DNA of 64,000 nt from Alteromonas sp. KUL42 (GTDB lineage: Bacteria > Pseudomonadota > Gammaproteobacteria > Enterobacterales > Alteromonadaceae): NCBI RefSeq assembly GCF_006538325.1, contig NZ_BJKK01000013.1, positions 1 through 64,000 on the forward strand, in the 5' to 3' direction. The position numbers and the translations under genes are program-made. Below, piece by piece: positions 1 through 10,595 of the stretch. The notes under the pieces were generated by a model. The model had not been told where the DNA came from. It worked only from the letters and a program-made list of their open reading frames with translations, and ran no database searches. The first letter of the stretch is position 1. Every line of letters starts with the position of its first letter.

Positions 1-2111
1 CGGTATGTGACAAAAACGGAAATATTTATAATCAGAATTTCTTCGATACACTTAAAAACGTACACGACCAGTTATTTTTCATCAATGGTGTAAACCGTTC
101 ATTGGTCGTGTCTTTGTTTTCGCCTTCGACCCGTTTCACTGAAATAGTGGAAGGTGGCTTTGCTGGCGGCCCTGTTATTCCAGCCGACTTTAATTCAGCG
201 AACCCGGAAGCGTTAGATTTAGTAGCTGCTAATGTAGAAAAAGCGAACATTGTAGGTCGTCAAGTAGCAAGTGATTACAGTTGTGCAATGGTGACGGCCC
301 AGTTACTTGATATTGACCCGCAAACCGGTGAACCGCTTAATACACTTGCACTTGCTGCTGAGCTAGAGAGTCAGTTGCGCGGTCAGTATGAAAATGACCA
401 AACATCTATACACATTATTGGTTTTGCCAAAATGATTGGTGATGTTGCAGATGGTGCAAAAGATGTGCTTCTGTTTTTTGCGATAGCCATCGCGATAACT
501 GCAGTAATGGTGTACTTCTTCTCGCGTAGCATTATGTTAACGCTACTACCTTTGGTGTGCTCAATTATTGCGGTTATATGGCAACTAGGTTTATTGACGT
601 CTATCGGCTTTGGTATGGACCCTATGTCTATCTTAGTACCGTTCTTGGTCTTCGCTATAGGCGTAAGCCATGGTGTTCAAATGATCAATGCGGTAGAAAA
701 GCAAGCGGTAACCGGTGTTGGTGCTAAACGCGCGTCAATGGCAGCCTTTAGAAACCTTTTGGTACCAGGCGGTATTGCACTGTTATCTGATACCGTTGGG
801 TTTATGACCTTACTCGTTATCGATATCGGTATTATTCGTGAGCTTGCCATCACAGCAAGTATGGGTGTTGCAGTTATTATTTTAACTAACCTGCTGTTAT
901 TACCAGTACTAATGAGCTTCTTGAAGCTTGATGAAAAGTACGTTGAAAAGTTCGCAGGTAAAGAAAACGCCAATTCCAAGTTTTGGGAAGTTATTTCATC
1001 ATGTTCACATAAAAAACCTGCTGCCATTATTTTAATTGTTACAGCAGTATTATTTGTGTTCGGTCACTTCCAAGCACAAAACATGAAGATAGGGGACTTA
1101 CATGCGGGAGCACCAGCACTTCACGAAACTTCACGCTACAACGAAGACACGTTTCTTATAACCGATAAGTATGAAGTTACTGTAGATTATATTTCTATCT
1201 TAGTTGAGACCACGCCAGAAGCTTGTACATCTCATAGTGTGATGAAGGCTATGGATGATTTTCAATGGAAGATGGAAAATGTACAAGGAGTACAGTCAGC
1301 AGTCTCGCTAGCTTCTGTCGCAAAAATAGTAAATGCAGGTTATAACGAAGGAAATGTGAAATGGCAGGTATTACCTCGTAACCAGCAAACCTTGGTTCAG
1401 GCCATCTCACGCGTACCAACATCATCAGGTTTGTTAAACGGTGATTGCTCAGTAATGCCAATCATTCTGTTTATGGAAGATCACAAAGCGGAAACCATAT
1501 CGCGCGTTGTAGATGCGGTTAAAGAATATCGTAGTGAATATCAAACTGATGATATGACCTTTAGCTTAGCCTCTGGTCCTGTTGGTGTTATGGCTGCGAC
1601 AAATGAAGCAGTAAGTGCCGCTCAAGATCCAATGATGATATACGTATTTGGTGCCGTAATTGCACTTTGCTTAATAAGTTTCCGCTCTTTACGCGCAACA
1701 CTTGTAGTGGTTATTCCACTGTATGTTGTATCGGTATTAGCACAAGCCTTAATGACTTACTTGCAAATAGGATTGACCGTTTCTACATTGCCAGTTATCG
1801 CACTTGGTGTGGGTATTGGTGTAGATTATGGTATTTATATCTTATCGACTAAGAGTCTTATGCTAAAACAAGGTTGTACGGTTCAAGAAGCCTACTTTGC
1901 GGCGCTTAAAGAACGCGGAAGTGCAGTATTGTTTACGGGCATAACGTTAGCTATTGGTGTAAGTACCTGGGTGTTCTCATCGCTTAAATTCCAGATGGAT
2001 ATGGGTATTTTGCTTACGTTTATGTTTGTGGTAAACATGCTTGGTGCAATTATTGTACTACCAGCATTGGCAAGATTCCTTTGGTGGAACAAGAATGACC
2101 CTAATGCATAA
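1..2111 (+). CDS. RND/MMPL-family transporter, 5' end outside window
   Basis: The reading frame is open from the first complete codon at position 3, so this is the C-terminal part (about 702 residues) of a longer protein; internal TTG or ATG codons need not be invoked as starts. Two clusters of hydrophobic helices are seen, one at 470-930 of the DNA and one at 1630-2090, each followed or preceded by a soluble loop, which is the two-repeat architecture of RND/MMPL exporters. Each cluster carries a glycine-rich segment typical of the family (VFAIGVSHGVQ and ALGVGIGVDYGIY). Such proteins export lipids or hydrophobic compounds with the proton gradient, but the substrate cannot be read from sequence. 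The gene ends in a clear terminator. Family assignment is firm, function is not. Confidence 0.85.
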   Translation, partial: VCDKNGNIYNQNFFDTLKNVHDQLFFINGVNRSLVVSLFSPSTRFTEIVEGGFAGGPVIPADFNSANPEALDLVAANVEKANIVGRQVASDYSCAMVTAQLLDIDPQTGEPLNTLALAAELESQLRGQYENDQTSIHIIGFAKMIGDVADGAKDVLLFFAIAIAITAVMVYFFSRSIMLTLLPLVCSIIAVIWQLGLLTSIGFGMDPMSILVPFLVFAIGVSHGVQMINAVEKQAVTGVGAKRASMAAFRNLLVPGGIALLSDTVGFMTLLVIDIGIIRELAITASMGVAVIILTNLLLLPVLMSFLKLDEKYVEKFAGKENANSKFWEVISSCSHKKPAAIILIVTAVLFVFGHFQAQNMKIGDLHAGAPALHETSRYNEDTFLITDKYEVTVDYISILVETTPEACTSHSVMKAMDDFQWKMENVQGVQSAVSLASVAKIVNAGYNEGNVKWQVLPRNQQTLVQAISRVPTSSGLLNGDCSVMPIILFMEDHKAETISRVVDAVKEYRSEYQTDDMTFSLASGPVGVMAATNEAVSAAQDPMMIYVFGAVIALCLISFRSLRATLVVVIPLYVVSVLAQALMTYLQIGLTVSTLPVIALGVGIGVDYGIYILSTKSLMLKQGCTVQEAYFAALKERGSAVLFTGITLAIGVSTWVFSSLKFQMDMGILLTFMFVVNMLGAIIVLPALARFLWWNKNDPNA

Positions 2112-2135
2112 AATATTTTTGCATAGCTAAGCATT

Positions 2136-2162
2136 AAAAAGGGCCTTTTGGCCCTTTTTTTT
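2136..2162 (+). terminator. Rho-independent terminator after the RND gene
   Basis: A 9-bp perfect stem (AAAAGGGCC / GGCCCTTTT) with a 4-nt loop is followed by a T-run, 26 bases after the stop codon. Confidence 0.9.
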
Positions 2163-2286
2163 GGGTGTTTTTTGCATAGTTATCTATGCTGTTAATATAA
2201 GGTTAAAAATAGGCTTTCATTAGTGTCATTTATTAGAGAAAATAGTTAGGTACTCGGCACTTACGACATTCAAAAAAGGTTAACAA

Positions 2287-5200
2287 ATGACAGTCACCTC
2301 ACAGCGACACTCTGTACTGCTAGACAACGTATTTGCACTTATCGAAAAGAAAGTAGATACCAAGCAGAAGTCTCTTGTGCAGCAATTTGGACGTCTGTTG
2401 TATAAAAATATCTCAAGCGATGATTTAGAAAATCGCAACGACAGCGACCTCTATGGTGCAACATTGAGTTTATGGAACGGCTTGGCTAAGTTCGATAATA
2501 CATCTCCCTACATTCGCGTCTTCAACCCTGAAATAGCAAAACACGGTTGGCACTCTAGTCATACTATTGTGGAAATCATCGTTTCTGACATGCCGTTTTT
2601 GGTAGATTCAGTACGCATGCTACTCAATAGACTAAATATCACTTCGCACTTATTTCTTCACAGTCCCATCGGCATAAAACGCGACGAAAGCAATAAAGTA
2701 CAAGCGTTTGCAGAGCCTGGGCAGCCTATTGACGGTGCGAAAAAAGAAACAGTTATATTCATCGAAATAGACACGCAGACATCTAAGAAAGATATTGAAG
2801 GCCTTACTAAAGAGCTTCACTCTGTGGTGGACGAGGTGTCTCTTGCAGTAGCAGATTGGCAAGGTATGACAGACACCCTGCAAGCCGTTATCAAAGACAG
2901 TGCGTCTTATAACTGGCCGGTTTCAGGTGACGATCAAAGTCAAACGAAAGCTTACCTCGAGTGGTTGGGCGATCATAACTTCACCATGATGGGTTATCGT
3001 TATTACGAAGTGAAAGCCATTGAGGGGGATCACCGTTGGATCCCACAAAATGATACAAGTTTGGGGCTTTTAAAGAATTCAGTTAACGATAGAGAACGTT
3101 TATTGTCTAAACTTCCAGCATCTGCACGTGCGGAAGCGCTAAGTAAAAATCCGTTAATACTTACCAAAACAAACTCGCGCGCTCGAGTTCATCGTCCTGC
3201 ATATATGGACTACGTTGGCGTCAAAGTATTCAATAAAGATGGGCAAGTTGTCGGTGAGCACCGTTTTCTGGGTTTATATTCCGCATCTTTCTACAATAAT
3301 AGCGTCACGCAACTTCCAATTTTGCGTGAAAAGATTAAGCGCATTTGCGCATTATCTGGCTATGAGCCAGGCACACATGCGTTTAAAGCGTTCACCAATA
3401 TTATTGAAACTTATCCACGCGACGAGCTTTTACAAACACCTGCTGAAGAATTGGCGCAAATCGTCATGGGCATTTTTCAAATGCAAGAGCGCGGTATTTC
3501 ACGTTTGTTTATTCGCAAAGATGTTTTTGGACGTTTCTTCTCATGCATGGTGTTTGTGCCAAGAGAGCGCTACAACACCCAATTGCGTAAAGAGACCCAA
3601 GCGCTATTAAAGGCGTCTTTAGGTGCAACAGAAGAAGTAGAGTTTACTACTTTCTTCTCTGAGTCTGTGTATGCACGCACGCATTACATCGCCCGAGTCA
3701 ACGACAACAACGCGGAATTTGACGTGAAGGAAATAGAACAAAATATTATTGAGTTGACCAAAACCTGGAATGACAGACTTGCTTCTGCTATTTCAGCTGC
3801 CCATGGTGAAGCTTCAGGAAAAGCACTAGAGCGCAAATATAACAACGCATTCTCGCGCAGTTATATGGAACACAACCTGCCATCTGCTGCATTGGTAGAT
3901 ATTGGTAAGTTGGAAACGCTTGATGATGATCACACCCTCGACATGTTGTTCTATCGTCCTCAAGAAGAAGATGCAGATAGCCAGATCGTTAAGTTAAAGC
4001 TTTTCCACCGCGCCGAGCCAATTCACTTATCTGATGTTCTTCCGATGTTAGAAAACTTCGGCTTGCGCGTGATTGACGAAAGTCCGTACAAAATTACCTG
4101 TGCAGAGGGCGAGCGCAATTGGGTAATGGATTTCACCATGTTGCATAAGAGTGGGCAACATTTTGACATGGAAAACGCCCAAGTGCTTTTCCAAGATGCC
4201 TTTGCCAAAGTGTGGTACAAAACACTAGAAGACGATGCATTTAACCGCCTTATCTTAGGTGCGAATATGACAGGGCGTAAAGTGACTATTTTACGCGCTT
4301 ATGCCAAGTACATGCGTCAGACTGGTAGTTCATTTAGCCGCGATTACATCGCTAATACGCTAGCCAATTATCCAGACATTGCACGCCTATTAGTCGACTT
4401 CTTCGATCAGCGTTTTAACCCTAAGAAAAAGCGCAACGAGAAAAAAGAAGAAACTATTCTTGAGACGATTAAGGCGCAGTTAGATAACGTGAGTAACCTT
4501 GATGACGACCGTATTATTCGTCGTTACCTAGACATGATGTCAGCTACGTTGCGTACTAACTTCTACCAAGCTGATGACGCGGGTAATGAGAAGTCATACG
4601 TGTCATTTAAAATGATGCCCGAACTCATTCCTGAAATGCCACTTCCTCTGCCGAAGTTTGAAATTTTCGTATACAGCCCTCGCGTAGAAGGTGTGCATTT
4701 ACGCGGTGGTAAAGTAGCGCGTGGTGGATTGCGTTGGTCTGACCGACAAGAAGACTTCCGCACAGAAGTACTTGGTCTAGTGAAAGCACAGCAGGTTAAA
4801 AATACCGTTATCGTTCCTGTGGGAGCAAAAGGTGGCTTCGTTTGTAAGAACCTGCCTGTTGGTCAAGGTCGCGACGCCATTCAAGCTGAAGGTCAAGCTT
4901 GTTACCGCATCTTTATAACCAGTTTGCTCGACATTACTGATAATATCGTAAACGGTGAAATCGTGCCGCCTAAAGACGTGGTACGCCTTGACGATGATGA
5001 CCCTTACTTAGTGGTTGCAGCAGATAAAGGCACAGCGACCTTCTCTGACATTGCAAACGGTATTGCTGAGGAATTCGGTTTCTGGTTAGGCGACGCGTTT
5101 GCCTCTGGTGGCAGTATCGGTTACGACCACAAGAAAATGGGTATTACTGCCCGTGGTGGTTGGGAGTCAGTTAAACGCCATTTCCGTGAAATCGGTATTG

Positions 5201-7125
5201 ATTGTCAAACCACAGACTTCACCTGTGTGGGTGTGGGCGATATGGCAGGTGATGTGTTTGGTAACGGTATGTTGCTGTCTAAACACACGCGCTTAATTGC
5301 TGCGTTTAACCATTTACATATATTTTTCGATCCAAACCCAGATGCGGCATCTAGCTATGAAGAACGCAAGCGTTTATTCGAAAACCCAAGCCTAAGTTGG
5401 GAAGATTACGACAGCAAGCTGATATCGAAAGGCGGTGGTATTTTCAATCGCTCGTCGAAGTCAATTAAGCTTACGCCTGAAATGAAAAAGTGGTTAGGTA
5501 CCCGTCAGTTAACCATGACGCCTAATGAGCTTATTCACAATATATTGAAAATGCCGGTAGACCTATTATGGAACGGCGGTATAGGGACATATATTAAGAG
5601 CAAGAAAGAATCACACTCTGAAGTTGGCGATCGCGCCAATGACGATTTACGTGTGAATGGTCGCGATGTTCAAGCAAAAATTGTGGGCGAGGGTGGTAAC
5701 TTAGGTTTAACGCAACTCGGTCGTATTGAATACGCGTCAAGCGGTGGCCGCGTTAATACTGACTTCATTGATAATGTAGGCGGCGTAGATTGTTCAGATA
5801 ACGAAGTGAACATCAAGATCCTTCTAAACACGCTAGTGAATGACGGCGAACTGACGCTTAAACAGCGAAATAAATTGCTGTACGACATGACTGATGATGT
5901 TTCGCGCATTGTTATCAAAGATTGTTATCGCCAAACTCAGTCAATCTCAATTACTGAACTTGCGGGTGTTAAGCAATTAAAAGAGCAATTGCGTTTTATT
6001 CACGGCTTAGAGCGTGAAGGACAACTAAACCGCGAACTTGAATTTATCCCAAGTGACGATGAAATATCAGACCGTGTTGCTACCGATCAAGGTTTTACAC
6101 GTCCTGAACTGAGCGTACTCATCGCTTATGGAAAAATGGTATTAAAGGATGCGTTAAACATTCCTGAAATTACCGATAATCCGTATCATGGTAAGTTACT
6201 TGTTGAAGCCTTCCCAGAGGTATTGCGTAAAAAGTTTGCAACACACATGCAGCAACATCCACTACGCAGTGAGATCATTGCCACTAAATTAACCAATAAC
6301 ATGGTTAATGACATGGGCCTTAACTTTGTATTTAGAATGCAAGAAGAGACAGGCGCGAGTGTTAGTGAAATAGCTGATGCGTATGCAATTGTGCATGGCA
6401 TTTTCAATATGAAAACATTGTGGGAACGCATTGAAGAACTCGACAATGTCATTCCTGCAAAGCTACAGCTTAGAATGCTTGATGAAGCAAGACGTATTAT
6501 GCGCCGCGCATCACGTTGGTATATTCGCCATGGTAATAAAACGCAGTCTATTGAAGAGGCTATCGCTAGTTATCGCGGTACGTTCGACATCTTGTCGAAG
6601 AACCTTCAACATTATCTTGTTGAAAGTGAATATGCACAACTTGAAAAAGCGACACAAAAATATATTTCTGAAGGCGTACCACAAGATATTGCTTATCAAG
6701 TGGCCAGTTTCTCAAATATGTTCTCAAGCTTCGATTTAGCGCAGGTTGTGGAAGCAGATAAACACGATACCGATGTTGTTGCTAAGCTTTATTATCAACT
6801 TGGTTCGAAACTAGAGCTTCACTGGTTCTTGGATCAAATTAATAATCAGACTGTGTCTAACCATTGGCAAGCGCTAGCACGCGCGTCATATCGCGAAGAG
6901 TTAGATTGGCAGCAACGCTCAATTGCCGCTAATTTGTTAGCTTCTCGTGAAGACGTAAACGATCCAGACCAAATTTTGAATGAATGGATTGAAAGTAATC
7001 AGGTGTTATTGAAGCGTTGGTACCACATGATGTCCGAATTTAAGACCAGCAATACACACGAATTTGCGAAGTTTTCTGTCGCTTTACGTGAATTGATGCT
7101 TTTAAGCGTGAAGTCTAACCATTAG
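2287..7125 (+). CDS. gdhB: NAD-specific glutamate dehydrogenase, large (180-kDa) class
   Basis: At 1612 residues this matches the large NAD-GDH class known from Pseudomonas (GdhB), Streptomyces and Caulobacter. It oxidatively deaminates glutamate to 2-oxoglutarate and feeds amino-acid carbon into the TCA cycle in the cytoplasm. The N-terminal half is the regulatory, ACT-like region of the class. The catalytic dehydrogenase core lies around residues 780-1250 and includes the dinucleotide/glutamate region with GAKGGFVCKN near residue 845, followed by DLLWNGGIGTYIK and VGEGGNLGLTQ. The ATG at 2287 follows an AAAAAGG stretch and the frame is intact. It is a monocistronic gene between two terminators. 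Family assignment is very secure; the symbol follows Pseudomonas usage. Confidence 0.95.
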   Translation: MTVTSQRHSVLLDNVFALIEKKVDTKQKSLVQQFGRLLYKNISSDDLENRNDSDLYGATLSLWNGLAKFDNTSPYIRVFNPEIAKHGWHSSHTIVEIIVSDMPFLVDSVRMLLNRLNITSHLFLHSPIGIKRDESNKVQAFAEPGQPIDGAKKETVIFIEIDTQTSKKDIEGLTKELHSVVDEVSLAVADWQGMTDTLQAVIKDSASYNWPVSGDDQSQTKAYLEWLGDHNFTMMGYRYYEVKAIEGDHRWIPQNDTSLGLLKNSVNDRERLLSKLPASARAEALSKNPLILTKTNSRARVHRPAYMDYVGVKVFNKDGQVVGEHRFLGLYSASFYNNSVTQLPILREKIKRICALSGYEPGTHAFKAFTNIIETYPRDELLQTPAEELAQIVMGIFQMQERGISRLFIRKDVFGRFFSCMVFVPRERYNTQLRKETQALLKASLGATEEVEFTTFFSESVYARTHYIARVNDNNAEFDVKEIEQNIIELTKTWNDRLASAISAAHGEASGKALERKYNNAFSRSYMEHNLPSAALVDIGKLETLDDDHTLDMLFYRPQEEDADSQIVKLKLFHRAEPIHLSDVLPMLENFGLRVIDESPYKITCAEGERNWVMDFTMLHKSGQHFDMENAQVLFQDAFAKVWYKTLEDDAFNRLILGANMTGRKVTILRAYAKYMRQTGSSFSRDYIANTLANYPDIARLLVDFFDQRFNPKKKRNEKKEETILETIKAQLDNVSNLDDDRIIRRYLDMMSATLRTNFYQADDAGNEKSYVSFKMMPELIPEMPLPLPKFEIFVYSPRVEGVHLRGGKVARGGLRWSDRQEDFRTEVLGLVKAQQVKNTVIVPVGAKGGFVCKNLPVGQGRDAIQAEGQACYRIFITSLLDITDNIVNGEIVPPKDVVRLDDDDPYLVVAADKGTATFSDIANGIAEEFGFWLGDAFASGGSIGYDHKKMGITARGGWESVKRHFREIGIDCQTTDFTCVGVGDMAGDVFGNGMLLSKHTRLIAAFNHLHIFFDPNPDAASSYEERKRLFENPSLSWEDYDSKLISKGGGIFNRSSKSIKLTPEMKKWLGTRQLTMTPNELIHNILKMPVDLLWNGGIGTYIKSKKESHSEVGDRANDDLRVNGRDVQAKIVGEGGNLGLTQLGRIEYASSGGRVNTDFIDNVGGVDCSDNEVNIKILLNTLVNDGELTLKQRNKLLYDMTDDVSRIVIKDCYRQTQSISITELAGVKQLKEQLRFIHGLEREGQLNRELEFIPSDDEISDRVATDQGFTRPELSVLIAYGKMVLKDALNIPEITDNPYHGKLLVEAFPEVLRKKFATHMQQHPLRSEIIATKLTNNMVNDMGLNFVFRMQEETGASVSEIADAYAIVHGIFNMKTLWERIEELDNVIPAKLQLRMLDEARRIMRRASRWYIRHGNKTQSIEEAIASYRGTFDILSKNLQHYLVESEYAQLEKATQKYISEGVPQDIAYQVASFSNMFSSFDLAQVVEADKHDTDVVAKLYYQLGSKLELHWFLDQINNQTVSNHWQALARASYREELDWQQRSIAANLLASREDVNDPDQILNEWIESNQVLLKRWYHMMSEFKTSNTHEFAKFSVALRELMLLSVKSNH

Positions 7126-7147
7126 AATACACGCACCTTAATGATTT

Positions 7148-7172
7148 AAGCCCTGTTAATCAGGGCTTTTTT
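7148..7172 (+). terminator. Rho-independent terminator after gdhB
   Basis: An 8-bp stem (AAGCCCTG / CAGGGCTT) with a 5-nt loop and a following T-run lies 22 bases after the gdhB stop. Confidence 0.9.
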
Positions 7173-7197
7173 ATATTAGCGAGCGTTTAAACTACCC

Positions 7198-8205
7198 ATG
7201 CAATCTCTAGTGCAAAAAATCTTGCTTCAGTGCGAACCTGAAAAAAGTCACGATTTCACCATCAACTGGTTAAATAAGACCCAACATACACCGCTGAAAT
7301 GGATGTACAGCACTCCGACAATTAAAAAACCGGTAAAAGTTGCTGGTTTGACCTTTGATAACCCCGTGGGTTTAGCCGCAGGTTTAGATAAGAATGGCGA
7401 TTGTATTGACGCGTTTGCAAGCATGGGCTTTGGTTTTGTAGAAATTGGTACCGTAACGCCTCGTCCTCAAGCCGGTAACCCAAAACCTCGCTTATTTAGG
7501 CTTCCAGAGAAACATGCCATTATTAACCGCATGGGTTTTAATAACAAAGGTGTTGATCATCTTGTTGAGCAAGTAAAGCAAGCGCAATTTAATGGGCCAA
7601 TTGGTATCAACATTGGCAAGAACAAAGACACAGAAGAAGCAAACGCGTTAGACGACTATCTTATTTGTTTAAATAAGGTGTATCCCTATGCCAGTTACGT
7701 TACGATCAATATCTCTTCACCCAACACGCCGGGGTTGAGAAATTTACAGTACGGTGAAGCGCTAGATAGCCTTCTAGCGGGTTTGAAAGCGGCTCAAGAA
7801 ACGCTCACGCAAACACATGGCAAATATGTACCCCTATTTATCAAAATTGCACCAGATTTGAGCGATGTTGAAATTGAAAGTATTGCAAAATCTCTGATCA
7901 ATTCAAAAATGGATGGCGTTATTGCGACAAACACCACGCTATCAAGAGACGCAGTGCAAGGGCTTAACCATGCAGACGAGATGGGAGGCTTAAGCGGCTC
8001 TGTTATGACCGAAATGAGCTTAGAGGTTACGCGCAAACTCGCTAAAGCACTAGATAGATCAATACCAATAATTGGGGTTGGCGGTATAGACTCCCCCGAG
8101 GCTGCACAAGCTCGGTTAGATGCAGGCGCATCCTTGGTACAAGTTTACTCTGCTTTCATTTACCAAGGCCCATCTCTCGTAAAACGTATTGTTAAGGCTT
8201 TATAA
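7198..8205 (+). CDS. pyrD: Dihydroorotate dehydrogenase (quinone), class 2
   Basis: This 335-residue FMN enzyme oxidises dihydroorotate to orotate in pyrimidine synthesis and passes electrons to the membrane quinone pool. The amphipathic N-terminal extension (about residues 1-45) typical of membrane-associated class 2 enzymes is present. The FMN and substrate motifs [35 protein letters not shown] (with the catalytic serine) and [11 protein letters not shown] appear in the usual order. The length equals that of E. coli PyrD (336). Its neighbours rlmKL, uup, rmf and fabA follow in the same order as around pyrD in enterobacteria, which supports a core location. Confidence 0.97.
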   Translation: MQSLVQKILLQCEPEKSHDFTINWLNKTQHTPLKWMYSTPTIKKPVKVAGLTFDNPVGLAAGLDKNGDCIDAFASMGFGFVEIGTVTPRPQAGNPKPRLFRLPEKHAIINRMGFNNKGVDHLVEQVKQAQFNGPIGINIGKNKDTEEANALDDYLICLNKVYPYASYVTINISSPNTPGLRNLQYGEALDSLLAGLKAAQETLTQTHGKYVPLFIKIAPDLSDVEIESIAKSLINSKMDGVIATNTTLSRDAVQGLNHADEMGGLSGSVMTEMSLEVTRKLAKALDRSIPIIGVGGIDSPEAAQARLDAGASLVQVYSAFIYQGPSLVKRIVKAL

Positions 8206-8268
8206 GTTAGCGCAATTTTATTGATGTGTGCTCATGCATACACGCACACACAAACTACAGGTATATGA

Positions 8269-10365
8269 ATGAATACAATTCTGGTTACGACCAGTCGCGG
8301 TCTCGACGAACTATTAAAACAAGAAGTGTTAAACCTTTGCCCACAAGCTCAAATAAAGCAGGGCCCAGGTACACTACAGTTTGAAGGTACAAAAGAAGAT
8401 GCTTATAAAATCTGTCTTTGGTCGCGACTTGCAAACCGTGTTATCTGGGTTCTTGCGACAGGTAAAGCAAATGATGCAGATGCACTCTACAACACAGCAA
8501 TGGGTATAGATTGGCAAATGCAAATGGACTCACGGCATACACTGTCAGTGCAGTTTATAGGAACTAACTTTGCCATTAAAAACACCCAATTTGGCGCCGT
8601 TCGTGTCAAAGATGCTATTGTTGATTCATTCGTTGAACAAGGCCTTGCGAGACCGTCTGTAGAGCGCAAAATACCTGACATTTCAGTTTATGCTCGGCTA
8701 CATCGTGACAATGTCATTATAGGTATCGATTTAGCTGGTGCTAGTCTTCATCAACGCGCCTACCGCCAACAAACAGGGGACGCGCCACTTAAAGAGCACA
8801 TTGCAAGTGCTATGCTAATGCGAAGTGGTTGGACGGAAAATACCGACGCGCCACTTGTTGATTTAATGTGTGGTTCAGGAACCATTGCTATTGAGGCTGC
8901 ATACATTGCAAGGAATATTGCACCTGGTATTAAGCGTAGTTACTGGGGATTTAACAAATGGTTCGGTCATGAACCTAGCATTTGGGAAGAATTGCTCGAT
9001 AATGCCATTGCGCAGCAAAAACCGTCTTGTGGCGGGATCTATGCCGGTGACTTCAGCCGTAAAATGGTAGCAATTGCAAAAGCTAACGCCGATTTCGCTG
9101 GTGTTTTCAATGACATCGCTTTTAGTCAGCAAGACGCAACAAAGTCTTCACCGCCTGTTGCAATACCGGGTTACGTTGTTTCGAATCCACCTTACGGGGA
9201 ACGCTTAGGTGAATTGACTTCACTTATTCCTTTGTTTAGTGATTGGGGTAAGCGTTTTAAAGAAGCCTGGAAGGGATGGCATGTCTCATTGCTAAGCAGT
9301 AACCGCGACTTGCTTCGCGTACTAAAACTGCGTGCCACAAAAGACTACGCAATGAACAATGGTAAGTTGGAGTGTCGACTAGCAAACTACGTACTAGACG
9401 AACAAAATACCGTGCAGTTTAGCGAAGATGCAAGTAATCACGAATTTGCCAATCGCTTAAAGAAGAACCTAAAGCGCATGAAAGGCTGGATCAAAAGCGC
9501 AAATACCAACTGCTATAGAATTTACGATGCTGACTTACCTGATTACAACGTGGCGGTAGACCGTTACGGTGAGTGGTTAGTTGTACAGGAATACGCGCCA
9601 CCTAAAACAGTTTCTGAAGAAAAGGCGCGTAAGCGACTACAAGAAGTGTTACTACATCTACCTGCAGTTACCGGTGTGTCACCGAAGCACATTGCACTTA
9701 AAGTGCGTAGCCAGCAAAAAGGGACAAAGCAGTACGAAAAGATTAATCAGTCTGGTGAAATGATGGAAGTGTTCGAAAACGGCGCTCGTTTCTTGGTCAA
9801 CTTAACCGACTACCTCGATACAGGTTTGTTTTTAGATCATCGCAATACCCGTCAAAAGGTAATGCAGCTATCAAAAGATAAAGATGTGCTCAATTTATTT
9901 TCGTACACCGGAAGCGTTTCGGTGTTTGCGGCTAAAGGTGGCGCAAAGTCGGTAACAACCGTAGATATGTCCAATACCTATCTAGAATGGGCGAAGAAAA
10001 ACGTAGCACTCAATAAATTAACCGGTCCACATGCATTCATTCAGGCAGACTGTACAACCTGGTTAAGTGAGCACAAAGGGCAGTATGATTTAATCTTTAT
10101 TGATCCGCCTTCATTTTCAAACTCAAAGCGCATGCAGAATACGTGGGACGTACAACGTGACCACGTAAAAATGCTCACTGATGCCAGTAAATGCCTGAAA
10201 CCAAACGGTATGATTGTATTTTCAAATAACAAACGCGGCTTTAAGCTTGATGAAGCCGCGGTCTCTGCATTAGGTTTCTCTATTGAAAATATTACTAAAG
10301 AGACCATTCCAGAAGATTTCGCCCGTAAAGGCAACATTCATCAATGTTGGGTTTTAACATCGTGA
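8269..10365 (+). CDS. rlmL: Bifunctional 23S rRNA methyltransferase RlmKL
   Basis: The 698-residue protein is the two-enzyme fusion that makes m2G2445 (RlmL half) and m7G2069 (RlmK half) in 23S rRNA with S-adenosylmethionine. A THUMP-type RNA-binding region occupies about residues 45-155. The first Rossmann methyltransferase has DLMCGSGTIAIEAA and the catalytic NPPYGERL near residue 305. The second, from about residue 500, has NLFSYTGSVSVFAAKGGA and IDPPSFSNSKRM. The length matches E. coli RlmKL (702). The stop overlaps the GTG start of the next gene (GTGA), so translation is probably coupled into the glutaredoxin-like gene and then uup. Confidence 0.96.
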   Translation: MNTILVTTSRGLDELLKQEVLNLCPQAQIKQGPGTLQFEGTKEDAYKICLWSRLANRVIWVLATGKANDADALYNTAMGIDWQMQMDSRHTLSVQFIGTNFAIKNTQFGAVRVKDAIVDSFVEQGLARPSVERKIPDISVYARLHRDNVIIGIDLAGASLHQRAYRQQTGDAPLKEHIASAMLMRSGWTENTDAPLVDLMCGSGTIAIEAAYIARNIAPGIKRSYWGFNKWFGHEPSIWEELLDNAIAQQKPSCGGIYAGDFSRKMVAIAKANADFAGVFNDIAFSQQDATKSSPPVAIPGYVVSNPPYGERLGELTSLIPLFSDWGKRFKEAWKGWHVSLLSSNRDLLRVLKLRATKDYAMNNGKLECRLANYVLDEQNTVQFSEDASNHEFANRLKKNLKRMKGWIKSANTNCYRIYDADLPDYNVAVDRYGEWLVVQEYAPPKTVSEEKARKRLQEVLLHLPAVTGVSPKHIALKVRSQQKGTKQYEKINQSGEMMEVFENGARFLVNLTDYLDTGLFLDHRNTRQKVMQLSKDKDVLNLFSYTGSVSVFAAKGGAKSVTTVDMSNTYLEWAKKNVALNKLTGPHAFIQADCTTWLSEHKGQYDLIFIDPPSFSNSKRMQNTWDVQRDHVKMLTDASKCLKPNGMIVFSNNKRGFKLDEAAVSALGFSIENITKETIPEDFARKGNIHQCWVLTS

Positions 10366-10595
10366 AAATTTTCTTTTATACCGGTCCTCAGTGCAGTTTG
10401 TGTGACCTTGCAGATGTAGAGCTCGGTAATACGTCGATGTTCGCATCGCTTGAGATTGAAAAAGTGAATATTAGAACGAGTACCGATTTATATCATCTTT
10501 ATGGTGCTCGCATTCCCGTGCTTAAGCGCGAAGACAATAACAAAGAAATAGGTTGGCCATTTTCAACGGCCGACTTAGAGGAGTTTCTTCAGTGA
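10362..10595 (+). CDS. Glutaredoxin-family (DUF836-like) protein
   Basis: This 77-residue thioredoxin-fold protein begins IFFYTGPQCSLCDLA, with a CxxC pair in the position of the glutaredoxin active site, and contains the cis-proline region RIPVLKRE. I chose the GTG at 10362, which overlaps the rlmL stop as GTGA. An in-frame ATG at 10344 would add six residues that are not family-like. The stop in turn overlaps the uup start as GTGA. A small glutaredoxin of this kind between rlmKL and uup is, as far as I recall, usual in Alteromonadales and Vibrionales. Its redox partner is unknown. Confidence 0.85.
   Translation: MKIFFYTGPQCSLCDLADVELGNTSMFASLEIEKVNIRTSTDLYHLYGARIPVLKREDNNKEIGWPFSTADLEEFLQ

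Noticed and set aside
102-2111. RND gene starting at the TTG at 102
   Set aside because: The frame is open to the left edge and the first helix is missing, so the gene is simply cut by the window.
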